A stretch of DNA of 64,000 nucleotides, taken from positions 1 to 64,000 of the forward strand of contig CAIJPN010000086.1 of the NCBI GenBank assembly GCA_903822545.1, written 5' to 3'. The position numbers and the translations under genes were made by a program. The stretch is from an uncultured Anaerolineae bacterium (GTDB taxonomy: Bacteria > Chloroflexota > Anaerolineae > Anaerolineales > Villigracilaceae). Of the stretch, positions 34,603 to 42,980 are shown piece after piece. How positions within the stretch are numbered: the first letter of the stretch is position 1; every line of letters begins with the position of its first letter. The notes below the pieces were generated by a model. It was not told the origin of the DNA. It searched no databases and saw nothing but the letters and a program-made list of their open reading frames with translations.

Positions 34603-35331
34603 TCAGCTCTCCTGGTTGTTGGTTTTGACTGACTTCTCGTTTCTAACCAGCCGTTCGTACTCTTTAGTATGGAATTCGCGCATTTCTGTTTCGCTCAGAC
34701 GGCCGGTGAAGATGCTCAGGTTTAATCTTTCAAGATGGACATGGTAGATGTGCCAGATCAGGATGAAAACCGCTGCGACGATGGATTCGGTGCTGTGGGC
34801 CATTTTGGCAGCTGGAACTACCCCGCCGGGCAGGAATTGGGTGAATTCCACCGGGAACCAGATGATAAACCCGCTGATGCCCATGATGCCAAACCCGAAG
34901 AAAACTACCCAGTAAGTTACTTTCTGCTCGAAGTTGTATCTTCCAAATTTGGGTTTGTCGGAGCGCATAAAAAGCAAGTACTGGAGCATATGCCCGGCAT
35001 CGCGCACGTCTTGCCAGGTGGGTAGCAGGTCGCCGGGCAGTTTGCGGCGGGTGATCTGGTAGATGATGCGTCCCAGGTGGTAGATGGCCTCCAGGGCCAG
35101 GATGATGGCTGCGATGTGGTGGATTTGCCGGATCATATCCATGCGTTCCGGGGTGGAGAGCAGGTCCTGGCTCCAGGAGAACTCGCGATATTTTTGCGGT
35201 AGGCCGGTGAGCATCAGGACTGTGGCGCTCAGGAACAAGATCAAGTGTTCCCAGCGCTGCCCAACGTCAAACCGCAGGAAAGCTTTTTCTTGTTGCACTT
35301 TTACTGTGGTTGATTTTTGCTTTCCGGTCAT
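34603..35331 (-). CDS. Di-haem cytochrome b subunit (FdnI-like)
   Basis: 242 residues with four to five membrane helices. Haem-ligand candidates are QIHHIAAIILALEAIYH and WHIYHVHLERLNLSIFTGRLSE, as in quinone-linked cytochrome b561/FdnI proteins. It is paralogous to the N-terminal part of the b-c fusion at 32231 but has no haem c tail. The ATG at 35331 overlaps the preceding nonahaem gene's TGA (ATGA). It pairs with nonahaem copy 1, and likely oxidises or reduces menaquinone for it. Confidence 0.9.
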   Translation of the reverse strand: MTGKQKSTTVKVQQEKAFLRFDVGQRWEHLILFLSATVLMLTGLPQKYREFSWSQDLLSTPERMDMIRQIHHIAAIILALEAIYHLGRIIYQITRRKLPGDLLPTWQDVRDAGHMLQYLLFMRSDKPKFGRYNFEQKVTYWVVFFGFGIMGISGFIIWFPVEFTQFLPGGVVPAAKMAHSTESIVAAVFILIWHIYHVHLERLNLSIFTGRLSETEMREFHTKEYERLVRNEKSVKTNNQES

Positions 35332-36437
35332 GGCATGCTTCTCCTCACACGGTCTACGATAGAGCGGACGATTTGCAGGATGACGTAAATCACGCAGACC
35401 CACAAGACAAACGGGGTAAAAGATGAGTAGAATACTTCTACATAGTATAGGATGGGTGTACGTTCCAGGCTGATTTCGTTGTGGCCGGTCCAGGCGTCAG
35501 CCCAATTGGGCCCGGCGGTGGGGTGACATTGTTTGCAGGTTTGCAAAAGGTTTTTGGGATTAACCTTTGATTCAGGATCGGTTGTCTTGCGGATGTCATG
35601 AATCCCGTGGCAGTCGGTGCAAACGGCGCTATCGTGCCAGATGGTGGGCCAGCGTGCTTTGTACACGGAAACATCCACCCCGTGCCAGGAGCGTTTGTAG
35701 ATGCTGTAAACATCGGCAGAAAGCCCGTATTTTGCCATTAAGTCTTGGTTGGCGTGACAGCCTGCGCACAATTCCGGGCTTTGGACGCGAAATTGGATGG
35801 TTCGGGGATCCTGGATGTTGTGTACGCCGTGGCAATCGGTGCAAACCGGCACATCTTTATTATCTTCTGAGATCAGGGCCATGCCGTGGACGCTTTGTTT
35901 GTAGGTGTCAACGATTTGGCCGTGACATTTGCTGCATGTTTCTGAAATCAGGGTGCGAGGCTCATCCGGTTTTTGTACGTTGTGCGAGCCGTGACAGTCG
36001 GTGCAGACTGGTGCTTCGAGATTCCCACCGGTGGCGGCGCTTGCGTGCATACTATCAAGTGTTTTCTCGTAGTTGGCTGAATGACACTTTTCGCACGATT
36101 TGTAATAGACCCGGGAAAGTTCGCGTTTGCTTTGGTAACTGATTGCAGGATGAGGGTAGGTGGTGATATCGGTGTGGCAGGCTTCACATTCAATGCCTAG
36201 CGGGCTATGGATGGAATGATTGAGCACATCCTGTGAGATGAACAGCGAGAGGGTTTCACCGCTGGGCAGTGTCATTTTCAGGTTTGGGTCGCTATGACAT
36301 TGGAGACAGTATTTTTCTGTTTCTTGGGCGGGTTTCCCGGCGCTCGCAGGGGATGTTACCAGGATACTCAAAAGCAGCACCAGTGCGCCAGCCGCGATCA
36401 ATCCAATTTTATGATGATACCGATTGCGCGATGTCAT
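35328..36437 (-). CDS. Membrane-anchored nonahaem cytochrome c (copy 1)
   Basis: 369 residues with an N-terminal signal (IGLIAAGALVLLLSILVTSPASA) and a C-terminal helix (FTPFVLWVCVIYVILQIV). Nine CxxCH: CLQCH, CEACH, CEKCH, CTDCH, CSKCH, CTDCH, CAGCH, CTDCH and CKQCH. Spacing and sequence follow copy 2 closely, so a duplication of the cytochrome c/cytochrome b pair is likely. Its start ATG overlaps the TGA of the small membrane protein gene. There is no CxxCK catalytic haem. The electron partner is unknown. Confidence 0.92.
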   Translation of the reverse strand: MTSRNRYHHKIGLIAAGALVLLLSILVTSPASAGKPAQETEKYCLQCHSDPNLKMTLPSGETLSLFISQDVLNHSIHSPLGIECEACHTDITTYPHPAISYQSKRELSRVYYKSCEKCHSANYEKTLDSMHASAATGGNLEAPVCTDCHGSHNVQKPDEPRTLISETCSKCHGQIVDTYKQSVHGMALISEDNKDVPVCTDCHGVHNIQDPRTIQFRVQSPELCAGCHANQDLMAKYGLSADVYSIYKRSWHGVDVSVYKARWPTIWHDSAVCTDCHGIHDIRKTTDPESKVNPKNLLQTCKQCHPTAGPNWADAWTGHNEISLERTPILYYVEVFYSSFTPFVLWVCVIYVILQIVRSIVDRVRRSMP

Positions 36438-36640
36438 GACCGAGATTCCTCCTGGTTTTTTCCTTTTTCGTTGGATTCTCTCTCATCCAATTCTTCATCT
36501 GTAGGTTCTTGTGTTTCGTTAGCGACCAGTCCGGCTCGACGAAGCAGGTATGAAACGCCAAACAAAACGAGGAGTGGAACCAGACAGCGCAGGATGAACA
36601 GAAAACCCACAAATATTGGATTGGCAGATGTATCGTTCAT
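36434..36640 (-). CDS. Small single-pass membrane protein in the cytochrome unit
   Basis: 68 residues. One helix (IFVGFLFILRCLVPLLVLFGVSYLL) is followed by an Arg/Arg stop signal and a strongly acidic tail (EPTDEELDERESNEKG). A GGGAGAAGCG-type ribosome site precedes the ATG, and the TGA overlaps the ATG of nonahaem copy 1, so it is a real coupled gene. Small membrane subunits accompany Hmc- and Qrc-type redox complexes; a similar accessory role is an inference. It opens this transcription unit. Confidence 0.7.
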   Translation of the reverse strand: MNDTSANPIFVGFLFILRCLVPLLVLFGVSYLLRRAGLVANETQEPTDEELDERESNEKGKNQEESRS

Positions 36641-36821
36641 CGCTTCTCCCTCCGCGTCAGGGATTGCTGACAGCTTTTGACGTGTGTTGTGAGCATTGCA
36701 TCTCCAGAGATGAATATAAGGTTAAGCTAGCATAAGTATAACTTAAACGAATACTGGGATAAGAGAATTATGTCATTATTTATGCTTACATAAATAATAA
36801 TGTTAGGGTAGGGATTAAAAA

Positions 36822-36854
36822 CTTCAGGGTAAAAACACTGTTTTTACCCTGAAG
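36822..36854 (-). terminator. Rho-independent terminator of the NrfD module
   Basis: CTTCAGGGTAAAAAC (36822-36836) pairs perfectly with GTTTTTACCCTGAAG (36840-36854) around ACT. The minus-strand transcript continues with TTTTTAATCC. It separates the octahaem/FeS/NrfD unit from the next cytochrome unit. Confidence 0.88.
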
Positions 36855-36875
36855 TAAGTGAAGGCAGAATCAGCT

Positions 36876-38096
36876 TTAGTGTTCGGAATGCTCAAATATC
36901 GGTAGCAATTTTACTGCCAGGGTGATAACTGTCAGGGCGTAACAAACTACCAGGATGCCAACTCCCCATTCGATGGGCGCCGGGAAGTAGCTTCCAGCGG
37001 GCAGTTGGTAGAGTGTGCCTGGGGAATATGACAGCGGGACGAAGAGACCGCCAACTGTCACGTTCCAGCGATGAACGGCGATGCCGATCATTGCGGATAG
37101 GGCTCCCAACACGGCGGCGGCTGGGCTGCGATTGAAGCGCGGCACCAGGAACAGGATGGCTGGAACCAGGATGCCAAGCAGCACTTCACCTACATAGAAG
37201 CTGAAGTTGAAGGGGGTCTCTGCGCTCAGCATGGAAAAGGCGCTCATGGTTCCAGATGTGCGTCCATAGTAGGTAACGGCGGCCATGTCCCAGAATTTGA
37301 TGTATCCGTACGAAAGCAGGGCCACGCCGCTGAAACGTGTGATCATGCGCAGGACATCGTGTTTGATGTTGCGTTTGCGGGTGATCCACTCAATGACGTA
37401 AGCCAGGGCGGCTGTTACCGCCGGCCCGGATGCAATTGCTGACAGGACAAACATGATTGGCATGCTGGGCTTGAACCAGACCGGGCGTGATTTGATAACG
37501 CCGTAAGCCGCACCGAGTGATGATTGGTGTAGCAGTGAAATTACCAGGCCCAGGGCTGCAAGGTAGGGGGTCAGCTTGTGCAGGAAATGGGCTAATTTGC
37601 GCAGGCTGGGCCAGTTATCAAACCATTTGGTTTCGACGATGACTGGTGCAAATTCTGCGATCAGGATGGTCAGGTAGATGGTGATGCACATGGTGACTTC
37701 CCACAGCACCGAGTGAACATTCCAGAATACCCAGGGATGCCAAAAACGGTCGGGGCGGCCAATGTCCATAACCAGGGTTAGCAGGGCCGAGGTGTATCCG
37801 GCGAAACCAACCAGCACGGCCAGCCGGATGATGGGCTGGAGACGTTTGATGCCGAAGATGTATACAATCGCCGAGAGGGTGAATGCGCCAGCGCCCAGGG
37901 CTATGGATGTCAGGTCGATGGTAATCCACAGTCCCCACGGGACGGAGTCGCTCATGTTGGTGATGCCCAGGCCCTTGATGAAGATTATGATGGCCGAGTA
38001 CAGGCCAATTGCCAGGCCTACGCCCAGCATTCCCATCCACACCAGGAAGGCCGGTTTGGGCAGTTGGAATTTGGGTTCCAGTTCTGAAATAGCCAT
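36876..38096 (-). CDS. NrfD/PsrC-family membrane subunit
   Basis: 406 residues with ~10 membrane helices. Quinone-interacting membrane anchor of the NrfD/PsrC/ActC/HybB type. Landmarks: PWGLWITIDLTSIALGAGAFTLS, MDIGRPDRFWHPWVFWNVHSVLWEV and LHQSSLGAAYGVIKSRPVW, all family-conserved. NrfD proteins carry no haem but bind quinol near the membrane surface and may translocate protons. It starts 2 nt after the ferredoxin gene, with GGAGGG upstream, and ends just before a terminator. The partners are the FeS protein and the octahaem cytochrome immediately upstream. Confidence 0.94.
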   Translation of the reverse strand: MAISELEPKFQLPKPAFLVWMGMLGVGLAIGLYSAIIIFIKGLGITNMSDSVPWGLWITIDLTSIALGAGAFTLSAIVYIFGIKRLQPIIRLAVLVGFAGYTSALLTLVMDIGRPDRFWHPWVFWNVHSVLWEVTMCITIYLTILIAEFAPVIVETKWFDNWPSLRKLAHFLHKLTPYLAALGLVISLLHQSSLGAAYGVIKSRPVWFKPSMPIMFVLSAIASGPAVTAALAYVIEWITRKRNIKHDVLRMITRFSGVALLSYGYIKFWDMAAVTYYGRTSGTMSAFSMLSAETPFNFSFYVGEVLLGILVPAILFLVPRFNRSPAAAVLGALSAMIGIAVHRWNVTVGGLFVPLSYSPGTLYQLPAGSYFPAPIEWGVGILVVCYALTVITLAVKLLPIFEHSEH

Positions 38097-38098
38097 GT

Positions 38099-38950
38099 CT
38101 ACATGCCCTCCTTGGGCGGGATATAGTACACACTCGTCTCTGTGCCAAGATCATCGCGCAGGCGCAGTGTGGCGTTGTTGGCGATTACCTGTGAGACGCG
38201 GCTTTCTGGGTTTTTTAGGTTCCCAAATGCGCGTGCGTTTACCGGGCAAATGTTGACACAGGCAGGTGTGGCTTCGCGATCTTCTCCTGGGGTTAGTTTT
38301 TTCTCTGTTTCTTCAGACATAGCCATGTCGATGCGTTGGATGCAGAAGGTGCACTTTTCTACGACCCCGCGCGGTCGGCGTTCCACTTCTGGGATGCCCC
38401 AGGTGGGGATAAAGGGGTTTTCATCGGTGCGCGATTCCCAGTTGAATTTGCGGGCATCGTAAGGGCAGGCTACTTCACAGTAACGGCAGCCAATGCAGCG
38501 CCCATAATCCATGACTACCAGGCCATCTTCACGGTGATATGTGGCTTTTACCGGGCAAACTTCTACACATGGTGCGTTTTGGCAGTGCAGGCAAGGCCGG
38601 CTGAGGAAGAATGTGTGCCCTGAAGTGGTTTTGTCTTTGATGACCAGGTTCCAGGGTTTATCGCTGAAAACATCGTTCGTGGCGTTGCATGCGCGCTGGC
38701 AGTATTCACAACCAATGCACAGGTCAAGGTTAATAACCATGCCCCAGTGGTTTTCGCCGGTTGCGCCATGACCGCCGCTTTCAGCTGCGCCAGGTCCACC
38801 TTCCAACTGCTGTTGTTTCAGTGCGCCGAAGGGGGAAAGTGGGCCGGTGGTGAGCAGCGGAGCCAGGATAGCTGACCCGGCGGTGGCTGCAACCATCTTG
38901 ATGACATCGCGACGGGTTAGGTCGATAACTACTTTCTTTTTCTTGGCCAT
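38099..38950 (-). CDS. Tat-exported four-cluster ferredoxin subunit (NrfC/HybA-like)
   Basis: 283 residues. A twin-arginine signal DLTRRDVIKMVAATAG at residues ~10-25 exports the folded protein. Cys groups for four [4Fe-4S] clusters: CIGCEYCQRAC, CLHCQNAPCVEVCP, CIGCRYCEVACP and CTFCIQR with CVNICP. This is the standard electron-wire subunit between a periplasmic redox protein and NrfD. The ATG overlaps the octahaem gene stop (TAATG). Together with NrfD and the octahaem cytochrome it forms a quinone-cytochrome module; the reaction direction is unknown. Confidence 0.94.
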   Translation of the reverse strand: MAKKKKVVIDLTRRDVIKMVAATAGSAILAPLLTTGPLSPFGALKQQQLEGGPGAAESGGHGATGENHWGMVINLDLCIGCEYCQRACNATNDVFSDKPWNLVIKDKTTSGHTFFLSRPCLHCQNAPCVEVCPVKATYHREDGLVVMDYGRCIGCRYCEVACPYDARKFNWESRTDENPFIPTWGIPEVERRPRGVVEKCTFCIQRIDMAMSEETEKKLTPGEDREATPACVNICPVNARAFGNLKNPESRVSQVIANNATLRLRDDLGTETSVYYIPPKEGM

Positions 38951-39930
38951 TATTCTTCCACCTCCACAAGCCGGATGCGCTTGCTGACGATCCAGGCTGC
39001 CACACCACCGGTGATTAAACCGATGATTGCGCCCTGGATCAAGCCCGTGTAAAGACGGACATTGTTTTGGGTCTGAAGCGTCTGGATTGTCTGTTCATTT
39101 TCCTGAATCTTCCTTTGCAGTTCTTCCTCAGTCAAAACAGCCTGTTCCACGTTTTCACCTGAGAGCCGCACAATGGTATCGCGGGTGTGGACGGTGTCTT
39201 TGTGGCAGGAAATACAGGCTTCAGAACCGACCGAGAATGTGTGTCCAGTGGCGAATAGTCCGCCCGTGGAACTGGCATGGGAAGCGGTTGCCATGTGGCA
39301 ATTGCTGCACTGCAAGCCGGCAGTGGAGTGCGTGCCGTGCGTGAAGGATGAACCGGTATCTTTGTGGCAGTTGCCGCACAATTCGTTGATGCTGGCGGCA
39401 CGAGGTTGTTGTGAGTGGGAGTTATGGCAAGATTCGCAGTTAATATTCATTTGCCCGTGATTGCTGGCGCGCCATTCATCGGTGGTGGTTTTGTGGCAGC
39501 GCGCGCACAGCGTCGCATCGGGGGTGATTGGCATGGGGTTTTGGGGATGATTCGTCTGCATGGGGCCATGGCAGGCTTCACAGGTTACACCTTCTTCTTC
39601 ATACTTCCCGGTGGCAGGATCATACCCGGTAGTGTGGCATTCCAGGCATGTAACCGCCGAACCCTGCTTTGACCAATCCTGTTGGAAGATTGGGGATGAA
39701 AAAGCCTGGGAGTGAAGTGTACCCTGCCAGGTTTCATGTACATCTTTGTGGCAAGTTGCGCAGGCAGCCGAACCAGTGTAACCAGCAGATTCTGCAACTG
39801 GGGCAGGGGCGGGGGCAGCCTGGGCGGGCCGTGCCAGGCTGATCGCCATACCGAGAGCAGTTGTCACGGCAAAAACAACCAGGAAAGTGATCCAGATCGG
39901 TTTACTAACGATTTGCTTGAATTTTTTCAT
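38950..39930 (-). CDS. Membrane-anchored octahaem cytochrome c
   Basis: 326 residues. An N-terminal signal anchor (IWITFLVVFAVTTALGMAISLA) is followed by eight CxxCH motifs: CATCH, CLECH, CEACH, CARCH, CESCH, CGNCH, CSNCH and CISCH. A Gln/Glu-rich coiled-coil-like stretch (EEELQRKIQENEQTIQTLQ) and a C-terminal helix (LIQGAIIGLITGGVAAWIV) end the protein. No CxxCK, so not a nitrite reductase or hydroxylamine oxidoreductase. It heads the unit with GGAGGAG upstream. It likely passes electrons to or from the ferredoxin/NrfD pair. Confidence 0.93.
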   Translation of the reverse strand: MKKFKQIVSKPIWITFLVVFAVTTALGMAISLARPAQAAPAPAPVAESAGYTGSAACATCHKDVHETWQGTLHSQAFSSPIFQQDWSKQGSAVTCLECHTTGYDPATGKYEEEGVTCEACHGPMQTNHPQNPMPITPDATLCARCHKTTTDEWRASNHGQMNINCESCHNSHSQQPRAASINELCGNCHKDTGSSFTHGTHSTAGLQCSNCHMATASHASSTGGLFATGHTFSVGSEACISCHKDTVHTRDTIVRLSGENVEQAVLTEEELQRKIQENEQTIQTLQTQNNVRLYTGLIQGAIIGLITGGVAAWIVSKRIRLVEVEE

Positions 39931-40285
39931 TTCGCATTCTCCTCCAGAGAAGGTTTATCGGTCTTGCCAGTTATATACCCGGTTGGTAGGGCCTCCAACA
40001 GGCAGCAAGTACTCCCTCTAATTTTATTTTCATTAACCGCGCATTAATAGTGCTAAATATCACAAAGAATACGTGATACATGATTGAAAAACCACATAAA
40101 ATGATGTAACTGCCCCCAATAGGCAAAAAATAACCATTGGAGACCAGTAATAGGACAAATTTGGGTAATTTATATGACATTTGTCATCCAACTTTATGTT
40201 CCCTTTTCAGGATTCCTTAAGCTAAATATGTAAAATCCTAGATGTAGCATCTGTTCATTGTGAAACCACAAAGGAGTTAAATAGC
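39931..40285. promoter_or_regulatory. Divergent control region, octahaem unit versus ccm cluster
   Basis: The 355-bp gap has no gene. It holds TATCAC-N9-GTGATA (40058-40078), the 14-bp palindrome ATGACATTTGTCAT (40174-40187), and a TAAAAT hexamer at 40231-40236 that may be the -10 of ccmE. Either palindrome could bind a dimeric regulator such as an FNR/CRP-type protein. That would couple cytochrome synthesis with maturation. No regulator gene is nearby. Confidence 0.5.
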
Positions 40286-40783
40286 ATGTCTCAATCCCCC
40301 AAAATGAAGTTTATGGTTGGCGGCCTGTTAATCCTGGCGGCTGTTATCTATCTGATCGTATCGTCCACCACTGCCAGCGCCCAATATTTCTTGACAGTGG
40401 ATGAGCTTAAGGCCAAGGGAAACAGCATCGCAAACCGCGACTTGCGCGTTTCTGGCGCTGTCTTGGGTGAAACGATCGAATATGACCCCAATACCCTGAC
40501 GCTTAAATTTGTAATCGCCCATGTTCCTGGTGAAACTGCCCAAATTGACGATGAAGGCGGTCTTGCCGAAGTCTTGCACCAGGCTGTTATCGACCCATCT
40601 CGCCAGAAACTTACGGTAATCTACGTTGGCGCCAAGCCAGACCTGCTGCGAAACGAAGCCCAGGCCATTATGACTGGCAAGCTGGATGAAAATGGTGTCT
40701 TCCATGCGGATGAACTTTTGCTAAAATGCCCCACTCGCTATGAAGAAGCAGTTCCTGAACAATCTGGCCCTGCGGGCAACTAG
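40286..40783 (+). CDS. ccmE: Cytochrome c maturation haem chaperone CcmE, CxxxY type
   Basis: 165 residues. Periplasmic haem chaperone tethered by one N-terminal helix (GGLLILAAVIYLIVSS). It has the CcmE OB fold, with DLRVSGAVLGETIEYDPNTLTLKFVIAH, VIYVGAKPDLLRNEAQAIMTGKL and the family turn DENGVFHADELLLKCPTRY. The haem-binding His of the usual HxxxY is replaced: the motif is C148-P-T-R-Y152. This Cys-x-x-x-Tyr form is the known alternative haem ligand of archaeal and some bacterial System I variants. AAGGAG precedes the ATG. It heads a ten-gene ccm cluster. Confidence 0.95.
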   Translation: MSQSPKMKFMVGGLLILAAVIYLIVSSTTASAQYFLTVDELKAKGNSIANRDLRVSGAVLGETIEYDPNTLTLKFVIAHVPGETAQIDDEGGLAEVLHQAVIDPSRQKLTVIYVGAKPDLLRNEAQAIMTGKLDENGVFHADELLLKCPTRYEEAVPEQSGPAGN

Positions 40784-40784
40784 C

Positions 40785-40824
40785 GTTTGCGCAAACAAGG
40801 CCGTCTCCTGGCGGGGACGGCCTT
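40785..40824. repeat. Hairpin between ccmE and ccmF
   Basis: The palindrome GTTTGCGCAAAC (40785-40796) is followed by AAGGCCGTC/GACGGCCTT (40797-40805, 40816-40824). It may tune the ccmE:ccmF ratio; the trailing T stretch is short. Confidence 0.55.
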
Positions 40825-40848
40825 ATCTTGTCTTTAGGAGGAGCAGTT

Positions 40849-42969
40849 ATGCTTGCTGATTTCGGTTATGGAATTTTAGTTGTAGCTTTTTTGACATCTG
40901 TCTATAGTGTTGGAGCCGCTTTTTACGGCCATTTCGAGAAAAAACAAAAATGGGTCGAAAGCGCCCGCCTTGCCATGCAGTTGACTTTCCCACTATTGAG
41001 CCTGGCCGCGCTCGACCTGCTCTACTTGCTGGCGACCAACGATTTTAATGTTAGCTTTGTTTACGAAGTCACCAGCCGCGATATGCCTCTCTACCTGCGC
41101 CTTACAGCTTGGTGGGGCGGCCAGGCTGGATCGTTACTGTTCTGGTCGTGGCTCATGTCCGCTTTCGCCACGGCGGTCACCCTGCGTAACTGGGATCGCG
41201 ACCGCGAATTCCTGCCCTGGGTGGTGATTGTTTCATCCGTCACCATGGCGTTCTTTATCGGCCTTAACGTAATGCCCTTTTTTGAAGAAAACCCCTTCGC
41301 TCGCTTCTGGGCATCAACCCTGGATGGAAGTGTAAATGCTTACACCTTCCAGCCTGCCAATTCAGTAGCCTTCCCCACCCCCGATATGGTGGCAACCTTT
41401 GATGGCAACGGCCTCAACCCGCTGCTGCGCCACCCCGGCATGATCATTCATCCCCCCATGCTTTACCTGGGATTTGTCTCCTTCGTCATCCCCTTCGCCT
41501 TTGCGATCGCCGCCCTGGTGACAGGTCGCACTGACGACCGCTGGATCCGCATCACCCGCCGCTGGACCCTGATTGCCTGGCTGTTCCTCTCCCTTGGCCT
41601 GGTACTCGGCGGGCGCTGGGCCTACGATGTGCTCGGCTGGGGCGGCTACTGGGGCTGGGACCCGGTTGAGATCGCGGCTTTCATGCCCTGGCTTACCGGC
41701 ACAGCCTTCCTGCACTCGGTCATGATCCAGGAAAAGCGCGGCATGTTGAAACACTGGAACATGATCCTTATCATCCTGACCTATGCCCTGATCATTTTCG
41801 GGACTTTCCTCACCCGTTCTGGTGTGCTGTCGTCTGTCCACGCTTTTGCTCAGAGCAACATTGGTCCGGCCTTCTTTGGCTTCATCGGCATCACTTTTGT
41901 GACTTCGATCTCCCTGCTTATCTGGCGCTGGGCCGACCTCTCATCCGAAGCGCAAATGGATTCAATGCTTTCACGTGAAGCCCTGTTCCTGCTCAACAAC
42001 CTGCTTTTTATTGGTATCCTGGTCGTTTGTTTCTGGGGCGTCATCTTCCCATTGATTTCCGAATTGTTCACCGGGCAAAAAGTCACCGTTGGGCCGCCTT
42101 TTTACGAGCGCGCCACCGGGCCGCTTTTTGCCGGGCTGGTCATCCTGATGGGCATTGCCCCTCTCTCCGCCTGGGGGCACTCCACCATCAAAACCCTCGG
42201 CAGGGCCTTGTGGAAACCGCTCATCGTCACCATCCTGGTGACAATCGCATTTGTGGCCTTCGCTTTTACCAACCGCGAAGTGATAAACGATTACTTCCCC
42301 TATGCGATCATCGGCTTTTTCGCAGTTGCTATGACGGCATTCATCACACTTTATGAGTTCTGGCGCGCTGCCCGCGCCCGCAGCCGCGCTCAAAAAGAGA
42401 ATTTCTTCATCTCACTCTGGCGGCTGGCCGGAAGAAACCGCCGCCGCTATGGTGGTTACACCATCCACCTGGCGGTTGTGTTGATGGCAATTGGCATCAT
42501 CGGCATCGAAATGTTCCAGACCGAAACCCAGGTCAGCATGTCGCGCGGGCAAAAAATTGAATTCTCTGGCTACACCATCGAATTCAAAGATTTCTATTCT
42601 TTCAAATATGAAGATAATCGCTGGGTTAACCGCGCCGAAATGAACATCTATCGTGATGGACAATTCCTGACCATGTTGGCCCCGCGCTACGATGTTTACC
42701 CTGATGGACAACCCATGACCATTGCAGGCGTACGCAGCACCATGATCGACGACCTGTACATCATCCTGGTCAACTGGGAACAAGGCTCGGCAGACCTGGC
42801 ACCGTTTAAGATTTACCACAACCCGCTGGTTAACTGGTTGTGGTTGGGTTCCTATCTCTTTATCGTCGGCACACTCATCGCCGCCTGGCCCGATAAAGAC
42901 CCCGAAAGTCTCCCGGCGCGCGTGCGCGGCAAGCAAACCCCCGTCTACCAGAGCACTTCCGCCGATTAA
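40849..42969 (+). CDS. ccmF: Haem lyase subunit CcmF
   Basis: 706 residues. Inner-membrane subunit of the haem-apocytochrome ligation complex. About 14 helices. The WWD-type haem-handling motif is W-G-G-Y-W-G-W-D-P-V-E inside GGYWGWDPVEIAAFMPWLTG. WWGGQAGSLLFWSWL and the conserved HPPMLYLG segment (external His) come earlier. The periplasmic part near the C-terminus (residues ~560-650) has the family motif KDFYSFKYEDN. The ATG at 40849 is chosen because AGGAGG lies 7 nt upstream; the frame also opens at 40828. Confidence 0.96.
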   Translation: MLADFGYGILVVAFLTSVYSVGAAFYGHFEKKQKWVESARLAMQLTFPLLSLAALDLLYLLATNDFNVSFVYEVTSRDMPLYLRLTAWWGGQAGSLLFWSWLMSAFATAVTLRNWDRDREFLPWVVIVSSVTMAFFIGLNVMPFFEENPFARFWASTLDGSVNAYTFQPANSVAFPTPDMVATFDGNGLNPLLRHPGMIIHPPMLYLGFVSFVIPFAFAIAALVTGRTDDRWIRITRRWTLIAWLFLSLGLVLGGRWAYDVLGWGGYWGWDPVEIAAFMPWLTGTAFLHSVMIQEKRGMLKHWNMILIILTYALIIFGTFLTRSGVLSSVHAFAQSNIGPAFFGFIGITFVTSISLLIWRWADLSSEAQMDSMLSREALFLLNNLLFIGILVVCFWGVIFPLISELFTGQKVTVGPPFYERATGPLFAGLVILMGIAPLSAWGHSTIKTLGRALWKPLIVTILVTIAFVAFAFTNREVINDYFPYAIIGFFAVAMTAFITLYEFWRAARARSRAQKENFFISLWRLAGRNRRRYGGYTIHLAVVLMAIGIIGIEMFQTETQVSMSRGQKIEFSGYTIEFKDFYSFKYEDNRWVNRAEMNIYRDGQFLTMLAPRYDVYPDGQPMTIAGVRSTMIDDLYIILVNWEQGSADLAPFKIYHNPLVNWLWLGSYLFIVGTLIAAWPDKDPESLPARVRGKQTPVYQSTSAD

Positions 42970-42980
42970 TTGGGAATTCT

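Noticed and set aside
38950-39930. Octahaem nitrite reductase or hydroxylamine oxidoreductase
   Set aside because: All eight motifs are CxxCH; no CxxCK or HAO-type cross-linked Tyr context is seen.
36876-39930. Alternative complex III (ActABC)
   Set aside because: The FeS protein is small and lacks the molybdopterin-like half of ActB, the cytochrome has eight rather than five haems, and ActD-F are missing.
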